From assembly GCA_025766275.1 (NCBI GenBank), contig JAFKAC010000012.1:806001-870000 (forward strand): a DNA stretch of 64,000 nt. The letters run 5' to 3'. Made by a program: the position numbers and the translations under genes. The notes beneath the pieces were generated by a model. It worked only from the letters and a program-made list of their open reading frames with translations. It was not told the DNA's origin and searched no databases. Positions 56,677-64,000 of the stretch are shown here, in pieces. How positions within the stretch are numbered: position 1 is the stretch's first letter; each line of letters begins with the position of its first letter. The stretch comes from Lactarius indigo (Eukaryota; Basidiomycota; Agaricomycetes; Russulales; Russulaceae).

Positions 56677-59600
56677 CTAAGGTTGAGCCACAGCACCATG
56701 TTCTAACAGTAGTTTCATCATTTCATGCTGTTCATTTGAAGAAGCCACTTGAAATGGCGTCTTGCCCTTCCCATCCTTCTCGTCTACATTCGCTCCGTGA
56801 CTGAGTAGCAGGCGAGCGATCTCAATCCACCCCTGGGACGACGCTCGATGCAACGGAGTCTCGCCTGCGTGATTCTGCGAGTTGATGTCTACGTCATATT
56901 TGAGTAACACCTGGACAGCCTGGAGCTGGGCATTGTGTGCTGCCAGGTGCAGCGGTGTCCAGCAGTCACGCTGCCGAGCATTTGCATCTGCGCCGTGGTT
57001 GAGTAGCCACCGCATGATATCGATGGTGCCAGACATCGCCGCTTTGTGTAGTGGTGTTCTCTCCCAAAGGGTCAAGACATCCACAGCTGCACCATGTCGG
57101 TAGAGTAAATCCGCGACACGGAAGTGTCCCTTGTACAAAGCCGCTGATAGCGGGGCCAGGATGAGACCACCACCTGCATTCACTTGTTCTGGATGCTTCA
57201 TGATCAGACGTTGTGCAAGGTCATAGAACCCACACAATGCAGCGTAGTAAAGCGGAGAACCAGCAGCGAGGGGTCGCCCGCCCGAAAAACCATACCAGGG
57301 TTCATCCATGTCGTGCGTCTGGAGCCACGCTGCGAAATGTGGCTTGGAGCTGTCAAATAGATCGTCCATCCCATCTCGTACGCGTGACGAAGCTTCCTCG
57401 AATCGTGCATGGTCCACCCAGTGTCGAGCAGCGTATTTAGCCAAGGGAAACCCTTTGGCATCGGCGTGTTCGTCCAGTCGAAGAAGTGTTCCCAGGCACG
57501 CCTGCGCCAGTATCGTGTGCGCTGCATCCAGGTCGATGTGAAACCGCGAAACTTCTCCTTGAGACTGTGCGAGACGAGGCGATGTGAGGTATTCTTTCAC
57601 CGAAAAGTGCGAGAATTGCACCACCCGGAAATCACCGTCAGGGACAACGGTGATCAAACTTGAGCACGTCGAAAGGACGGCTTCTTCTTGATCGTCCCAC
57701 CGCCAGTCATCCTTCAACTTCGGAATCTCTCGCGAGCTTGGCGCTTGAAAATCGAACGCCAGTAGTTCCGCAAGCTCCTCGACTCGAAGCGGTCGGACAG
57801 CTATAGCAAGGCACTGTAACAGACGTCGGGCGTTATCCTTTTGAGCCTTATTGATGCCCCTCAATATCCGCTCGTATGTCTCATCCAGGGTCTCTGGGAG
57901 TTCGTTAAGATATTGGCGGAGGTTCGGTGGGAAGCAATGTCGCAAGGCCTCTAACTGGCAAAATACCCACCGGAACCTAAGCAACAACGTAAGAAACTTC
58001 TGTTGGTATAGAATAGTTTGTTGCTCTCACATCCCATCAGCTTTTTCGGTCAACGTCTCGATGACAAGATTTTTATCTTCGGCCCTCCATCTCCTCATCG
58101 CCGTACTCGAGGACGAGTTGACGACTTTTCGAACGTAGTCAGCGATATCTGTTTTTTGTCCACTTTCATCGTGTAAGGAAACCGAACGAAACGCTAGCGG
58201 CTTGAGGACAGCACGGATGTCGACCTCCGGGCGACTGGTCGCACAAATGTGAAGTCCTGGCAGGTCCAGTTCGGCGAGTTCCTTCACGAGTTGGAGGACT
58301 TCATCACGAGGAGACGGAATCCCGGACGAGTCTGGACACTCGTCGAGCGCATCCAGGACAATAAAAATTGGGCCCTGTCCCGGCAGTCTCACCATCTCTT
58401 TCAGGCATTCTTTCAAAGTCTCGTCACTCGGCTGTCGAGTGCCATTTTCGTGTGTTTCATAAACATGGTGGAGAATGTCGCAGTAAGGACTAGAACGAGT
58501 AGAAAGCTGGGATACGAGAGAAAGTAGCAGGTCGTGACAGGTTTGCTTGCTGAGATCCCTGAAATCGAAGTAAAAGTACGCCATGAGGGCTAATCCGGCT
58601 GCGCATACGCCCATGAGGTTTTGAATGACGGAGGAACTGGCAAGAAATAAGTTCTGAGAGGAAGCAGTCAAGGAACAACAAACCAGATGATACTTTTCCC
58701 AGAGCCCGCTACGAAAATCGGAGTCTGTCAGAAAGCACGAGCGTGAAAAACACTAACAGAGGCGCACGTTTTCCGTGGATCCACAATAGGGACCCACTAG
58801 ACTTCCATTCGATGAAGATACTACCTTGAAAGAACCACACGGCCGTTCCCTTGTGTTGAGCCTTTTGTGCAATGTTGTGGTTTGTGGACGGATCTGCGGG
58901 AGAGAGCCACGCTCGTAGGAGCTGTTTTACCTGATTCCCTGTGAGCAGGTGTAAGCATGAACGAGCAACAGCGATGCCAGGAGGTCACGAACACTTGACT
59001 TCGTCTACATTATTTGCCGTCTGTTGGATAATTGATTTTGCTTCTTTCGCCGTCGCTCTAGTCTCCTTACTGTCTGAAGGTAAATGATAATAAAAAGACG
59101 TTACGTCAGAAGGTGTCGGTAACTAGCTGGACACAAGTCGCGCACCGTCAATGGCTATTTGAACCTTTTCATCAACGAGTTGCACTTTGTCGCTCACGTC
59201 CGCCACTTTACCGTCGACTATTTCTACTTCGTCGCGGACATTGTGTGTGATCCTTAGGACCTCTGAAAGTGCCATCCGAGCCTCCTCTTGCGTCAATCTG
59301 TCTAGCTTCTTGACCGCATCCTCCAGATCAGTCCTTCCAGCCAATTTCTTCAAGAACCTTTCTACACCTACTTCAGTGAGAATCGAAGACAGCCAATCGG
59401 AAACTCACTTGCTGATCCGCGCCTTAGCTCTTTCGTTGCAATCCCAAAGATCGTGAGCACTTCCACCATTATCTCCGTGATTATGTCTGTCATCGCCGCA
59501 GTCGGTGTTACCTCTGTATAAGTCTCAAGCCGTTTGAAAAAGAACCCGATACGTTCGAAAAGCTCTGCGAGAGCATCTTTGCTCGCCGCAACATCCTTGG

Positions 59601-60050
59601 CAGCCTATAAGACCTACAACATCAGAACGATCTGCCTGAAGAATGGATAGGCTACTTGCCAATAAGAAGACGCCGATCCCTGCGAAGATCACTTTCGCAG
59701 GCGAAAATACCTACAGAATATATGTCAGAGAGGCTTGCATCAGCTCAAGTGATGAGAATTACCAGACCCACGCCCTCCGAGACGGCAGCAGAGAATGCAT
59801 ACAGGACATTCACGGTTGGAATCAACCACTTTGTCAATCTCTCATCACCACTGTGAGCTTGGTCGAAGTTCCCGACTTGGTCTTTAAGCACGGCAAGGAT
59901 GGCGCTAGTTGAGTCACATGATTGCAACTGGGAGGCAAGAGGATGCGCGATAAGGTCCTTCTTTGTCTGATTTTGATATGTTATCAAGGCGGCTTGGAAA
60001 ATGGCTTGGAACTGTGAGGAAGATGTGGCTGTGGTTGGTGTCTGGGACAT
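56677..60050 (-). CDS. NLR5: Goodbye-NACHT-ankyrin STAND receptor, six ankyrin repeats
   Basis: Start ATG at 60050 (MSQTPTTATSSS). Same nine-exon plan. GC donor of intron 2 at 59659-59658; three-heptad linker; exon 5 is longest here (DSKETRATAKEAK before SIIQQTANN). Walker A is in the 25-nt exon near 58684-58708, and Walker B is IFIVLDALDE. The last exon (about 57970-56677) lacks one ankyrin repeat relative to NLR4: the repeat with HGADPN is gone and the frame is kept. The frame is open to the stop. It is divergent from SFM1, with 462 bp between their starts. Of the right cluster it is nearest to NLR4. Confidence 0.86.
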
Positions 60051-60512
60051 GGCAGGAGCGGCAACTGCAGAAGAAGCGACTAAGTGATGGGGGAGGAGAT
60101 CTGCCTACAGTTGAGGGCGGAAACGAGGAACGTGAGCACTGAGTAGATGGTGTACACTGCCTCCGGGTCCAGCAAGATGTCGGCGACTGCCGATGCAAAC
60201 GCGATGATAGGCGCTAAGATAGATGCGCAGACAGACTGGGATACTTTCAGGGCTGCTAGCAGTCGCAAAGGTATGGAGGACCCGTTGTACCTCCAACATG
60301 ACCATTCAATTACTGTATACTCAAAGGGCGGAACACAGGACGATTACGACTCGGCGACCGTGTTAGGTGACTACTGTGAGAATGGAAATTGCTACCCACG
60401 CTGAGCGGTCCGAAATGGAAGCGGTTGTTTCTCTCTTGGTATAGCCTGAGAGTAGCCTGAGTGGCCTGCTTGGTAGCCTGTCTAGTATTCGCAAGGCTTT
60501 TCGGCTGAAGAA
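60051..60512. promoter_or_regulatory. Divergent promoter region NLR5/SFM1
   Basis: The 462 bp between two divergent starts must hold both promoters. The part at 60160-60245 is conserved in the leaders of NLR3 (49935-49995) and NLR4 (55320-55400), including gactgccgatgcaa. No clear TATA box is evident. Plus-strand frame 60147-60404 is not conserved between copies, so I do not call it a gene. Confidence 0.5.
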
Positions 60513-61711
60513 ATGGGGTTCACATTCGTAATAGGTGAGGCGAAATGTGTCGTTCCAGAAAGACAAAAAGATCGCCAACGGATAAGAACTTTCGGGTGGA
60601 TTGGAATCACATCTGGATGATGGTGATCTACAGAGCACATGGAAGACGACGACCCGACCCCCCGCGCCCTTCCGCGCTGGGTCGAGCTCGAGTACAAGGT
60701 GAGTCTTGCAACAGCGGTACAACCCTAATGCTCCGAAGCCTCGCACTGATGTCTTATCGTTCACACTCATTTGCTCTCCGCTATTTCAATCACTTACTAT
60801 TGGACTGCGGCGCTGCGCCCGCACGCCTATCGTAGCACATGTGCACGCTCGCGGGCCCCGATTCTTCCGTCGCTTTCACGCACCTCTCGAGCGCAGCAGC
60901 CGCCGCGCTCACCGCAGCGCTGCCCCCCGCTCCCGCTCACGCGGAGGAGACGCCAAGAACGGGGCGCGCAGAATGCCACCAGCAGGGCGTCCTCGCGCTT
61001 ATGCAAGCGCGCGGGATCCCGCGCGAGCGCGTATGTCTACTGGACCCCAAGGCACCTCAGGCGCTCGCGCCGGACGATGGCGACGCGGGCGCGTTCGCGT
61101 GGTTCCTTTTCGGCGTGCGTACCCCTAATTCCCTCTTTCACGTCGCCTTCGGCCAAACGACGTTCAGGGTATACTTGGTATGCGTGCTTTGTGTCGTATG
61201 ATGGTGGTGATGGGTTGATGGGTTGGCTTGGATTTAGGTGACGACCCGCCGCGAGACCGGACCGCCGAGCTGCGCGCGCTTGGGTTCCCGACGCGCCATT
61301 TGGGCCCCGTGCAGATGACGACGGACACGGCGCTCGGCGTGACGAAGCGCGTCATAGTAGATCGCGGTCTGTGTTTCCCTCCTTTGGTTGAATAAAATCG
61401 ACTAACGATTTTGTTCACGAGGACAGTCCCGCTCGATGAGATCCCCTACGTCGTACGTTCCACCTCGCGCTTTTCGGCAGCTTAACGATTTTGTTCTTTT
61501 GCACAGGATTACCCGACGATCCGCTTCAACGCACGCGAGAGCGTCGAAATGCCCTTTCGTGTGTCATATCTATCCCCACTAACTAACTACGGATATGACG
61601 TTCGCTGTTTCAGGTTACATGATCGTGCCCGGGACCAAAGACGAGCCGCTTCTTCCACCGGGAATGAAGGCACACCTGCACGCGGACCTCGACCAAAGCT
61701 TTGATTTCTAA
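60513..61711 (+). CDS. SFM1: SFM1: SPOUT-family protein arginine methyltransferase
   Basis: Eight exons: 60513-60534, 60634-60698, 60836-61114, 61168-61177, 61238-61366, 61427-61452, 61507-61558 and 61614-61711. They join exactly to 226 residues; yeast Sfm1 has about 213. Sfm1 is a SPOUT-fold enzyme that methylates an arginine of ribosomal protein S3 (uS3). Family motifs appear in order: VIEHMEDD and WVELEY at the N-terminus, VCLLDPKAPQALAPDD, FGGILGDDPPRDRTAELR, MTTDTALGVTKRVI, IRFNARESVEMPFRY and LLPPGMKAHL. The FGGILGD motif is assembled through a 10-nt exon (61168-61177). All introns are 53-137 nt and GT-AG. Two relics of the gene lie at 50296-51345 and 55990-56040. It converges with ATG1. 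Confidence 0.93.
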
Positions 61712-62211
61712 TAAATCGATCCCTCCTCGACCACAAGCACTAAAAAAATAGTACATATATGAGATATCTTCTGTGTATGCGTGCCGGTGGCGCACGGTGC
61801 AGGGTCTAAGTGCAAGTATGAGCATGAGCGAGTGCGGGTAGGAAGGTGTACAAGTATACACGTGTACCAGTACAATGGGATGTGAAGAAATGGTGATGAA
61901 AAATAAATACGAGAACGCCGGCAGTCGAACAGCCAGCGTCCTGCCGGGGGGAGGGGTTGAAAAACATGATGACATAGTAATGAGGGACAGAAGGGGCATG
62001 CCGTGTGAATATAAACCATAGCAGGAGGAAAATGTGAGTTGAAGCGTTCAATGAGCGGGGGATATTAAACTTGAAAGGTGTACAATGAGAAAAGAACATA
62101 TGACAAAGCAGAAAACTAGTAGCAACCTCAGAGTATAACACGACAGATCCACACCCAAGGAATAAAAAAGTAGAAGAGGAAAAAAGTGATGAAGTGCAGG
62201 GAACGTCAACA
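61712..62211. other. Convergent 3' flanks of SFM1 and ATG1
   Basis: 500 bp between two stop codons with no gene. AATAAA-like signals occur near 61710 (ctaataaatc). The long minus frames here are fortuitous. Confidence 0.5.
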
Positions 62212-64000
62212 TCATTGCGGCGGCGTGCCGCGGTGGAATTGTTCCAGCGCCTCTGCGTCCCACGGCGCTGGAATACGCGCAACGTCATCGAGGTTCTTGT
62301 CCGCGCGCGCATCACGCAGCCGCTCGCGCGTCGGCATTTCCATGCGCGCACGGCACCGTACGAGACGTAACTTTGTTCGCTTGATCCCTGCGCACGCTTC
62401 TCGTCAGCCGGCAGAGCACCTCAAGAGGGAAAGGAGCACGCACAAGTGGCGATCGTCTCGCGGTCCTCGTCCACGAATGGGTTACCCTTCTGCAGCAAGT
62501 CGTCCTGCAGTGCGTACAGGCACCAGAGGGACTCTTCATACAGGCGCTCGCACTCATCGGGCGACTTGTGTTGGTCGAGGAGTTCCTTACGCGCCGCTGT
62601 GCGACTCTATACGTTTGTATTGCGCTAAGTTTCGTGTGACCAAAGAAAAGAAACAGAGGTGACATACGAGGGTGAGCGCGCGGTTGTACACGAGTTCGTC
62701 GACCCAGGTGCCCGGGCCATTGTATTGTGCGGGTAACCATGTCTTTACGAGCGCCGCACGGTCGTGGCACCGCAAAAAGAGGTCCCTGAACCATCCGAGC
62801 GCTGCGCCTCCAAATCAGGATTTCTCGCCCCGTAAAGGTTGTCACGTGATGACCCACCTTCGTCGAAGCCTTCAGAAATGACAAAGTCACCCTCTGGATG
62901 CCGCATCTCCATGTGCTCCTGGTACTTACGCAGCTCGTCGATGCCCTTCTGGGAGAACTGCATGATGAGCATGTATATCGCAACGGACGTCACCGCGTTG
63001 TACTCCGCCTGCACATCTGCATTGCGCCGGCGCGCCGCGAGTTTCTCGTTCTCGCCCTCGCGCGGGGCAAACTTGCTCGGATCCGGTAGCGGCTCTAAAC
63101 AGCCCACCCCGAAAATCAACGGTTAGTAATTGAATGAAGAAAAGGAAGCATTAAACGCACTCTGCGGCACACTCTTCACAAACTCGTACATCTCGTCCGC
63201 CCAGCGCGTGATCACGTGAGTCTTCTGTGCCAGCTGCTCCAGCGCACCTAAAAGCTCGTCCTCTACCGGATCGACCTCGCCTGTACCACCCATGCTCGCA
63301 GTGCGCATTCGTGGGGAGTGCGAGCCTATACTTTCCCCGTATCCGATAAAGTGCGGTGGGGAGCGCGGGATGCTCACGCTCGGACCGAAGAGCTTCTTCG
63401 ACGCGAGGGTCAGAGCCCGCGAAAGGGCGTTTGTCGCGGTGCGACTCGTCGGGATGGGTACACTGCCCGGGTTTGGTGGTGGTGGGAAGGTTGGACTCAG
63501 GTGGGAAACAGGCGGGAGGTTGTGTGGGAGATCAGGGGAGCGCTTCTCGTCGTCAGCAGAGGCAGGCGTCGGGGGCACGCGACGATCAAGGAGTGGCCGA
63601 CGTCGAGCAGCGTTGATCTCTGTGTGTCGATCCGAGTTCAATATCGGTAACTTAGGTAGTGTGAAATGCGCACCATCCACTGCTTTGTTGAATTCGACGG
63701 CTTGTGTATCACCTACTAGCACATATTCTCTTCTGAGAAGTCCATCTTCTTCCGTCTCCCCTGGAATGATGGACCCTTCCGTCGACAACGGCTTCAGGGG
63801 TGGCCGCGAAACAGGAACATCAGGAGGACTGGAGGTTGTACGAGGTCCCAATGGTGGGGGTACTACACCGACAACCTTGGGAGGACTACGGTGAAACTTG
63901 GTTATGACTTATCTCATGCGATGACGTTAGTTGACTATCACATACCTTGAGGGTGACCCTTCTTGGGAGGGTGACGCCCCCTCACTCTCTCGCCTCCTAA
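62212..64000 (-). CDS. ATG1: ATG1 (autophagy Ser/Thr kinase), C-terminal part, runs off right edge
   Basis: Visible exons on the minus strand: 64000-63946 (continues outside), 63885-63161, 63094-62858, 62801-62668, 62606-62444 and 62387-62212. They give the proline/serine-rich middle and the C-terminal helical (tandem MIT) region that binds Atg13. Family landmarks are HVITRWADEMYEFVKSVPQ, PDPSKFAPREGENEKLAARR, FSQKGIDELRKYQEHMEMRH, VKTWLPAQYNGPGTWVDELV, CERLYEESLWCLYALQDDLL and the final DARADKNLDDVARIP. The kinase domain lies beyond the window, so its state cannot be judged. No break is seen in the visible part. An apparent start at 63851 is only an internal TTG codon. Confidence 0.9.

Noticed and set aside
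13586..64000. Tag1-like gene and ATG1 in one window as a functional autophagy cluster
   Set aside because: They are almost 50 kb apart with unrelated genes between, the Tag1 call is tentative, and gene clustering of this kind is not expected for these genes. Most likely coincidence.

Overview
This is fungal nuclear DNA, most likely from an agaricomycete basidiomycete. The evidence is short GT-AG introns of about 48-70 nt, several microexons, a chromodomain-bearing Ty3 retrotransposon, and NACHT-ankyrin receptors that start with the fungal 'Goodbye' domain. All family calls were made by eye; no database search was possible.

The window mixes conserved housekeeping genes with an expanding family of NLR-type (STAND) receptors. 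Five NLR genes look intact: NLR1 (2455-6064, +), NLR2 (8877-12526, +), NLR3 (46384-49799, -), NLR4 (51715-55207, -) and NLR5 (56677-60050, -). Each has Goodbye, heptad linker, NACHT and ankyrin parts and the same nine-exon layout. A sixth, NLR-X (21913-32367, -), is split in exon 5 by a Ty3 element. Two more survive as scraps: an ankyrin end at 16547-17085 and a Goodbye part at 44157-44800.

Left block (1-17 kb): a unit of NLR, LCB1 tail and Tag1-like gene is tandemly repeated with a period of about 6.4 kb. Only the last Tag1-like gene (13586-15609) is intact; two earlier copies are relics. A 712-bp TA-flanked inverted-repeat element sits in the NLR1 leader.

Middle (17-44 kb): an MCT-like MFS transporter (18745-20842), the disrupted NLR-X with the complete Ty3 chromovirus (22704-31352) and a nested hAT-like element, a seven-TM basidiomycete protein (35580-37409), GWT1 (37786-39924) and a PAP2/Aur1-like enzyme (40579-41806).

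Right block (44-64 kb): three head-to-tail NLRs on the minus strand, each followed at higher coordinates by SFM1 or an SFM1 relic, and with LCB1 tail relics or their flank beyond the NLR 3' ends. SFM1 itself is intact at 60513-61711 and has a 10-nt microexon. The 3' half of ATG1 runs off the right edge.

The most interesting signals concern the NLR family: a heptad linker that varies from 3 to 12 units, the Walker A loop placed in a 25-nt exon, a conserved intron whose donor is GC in five genes and GT in two degenerate relatives, and duplication units that drag along and degrade pieces of LCB1, SFM1 and the Tag1-like gene.
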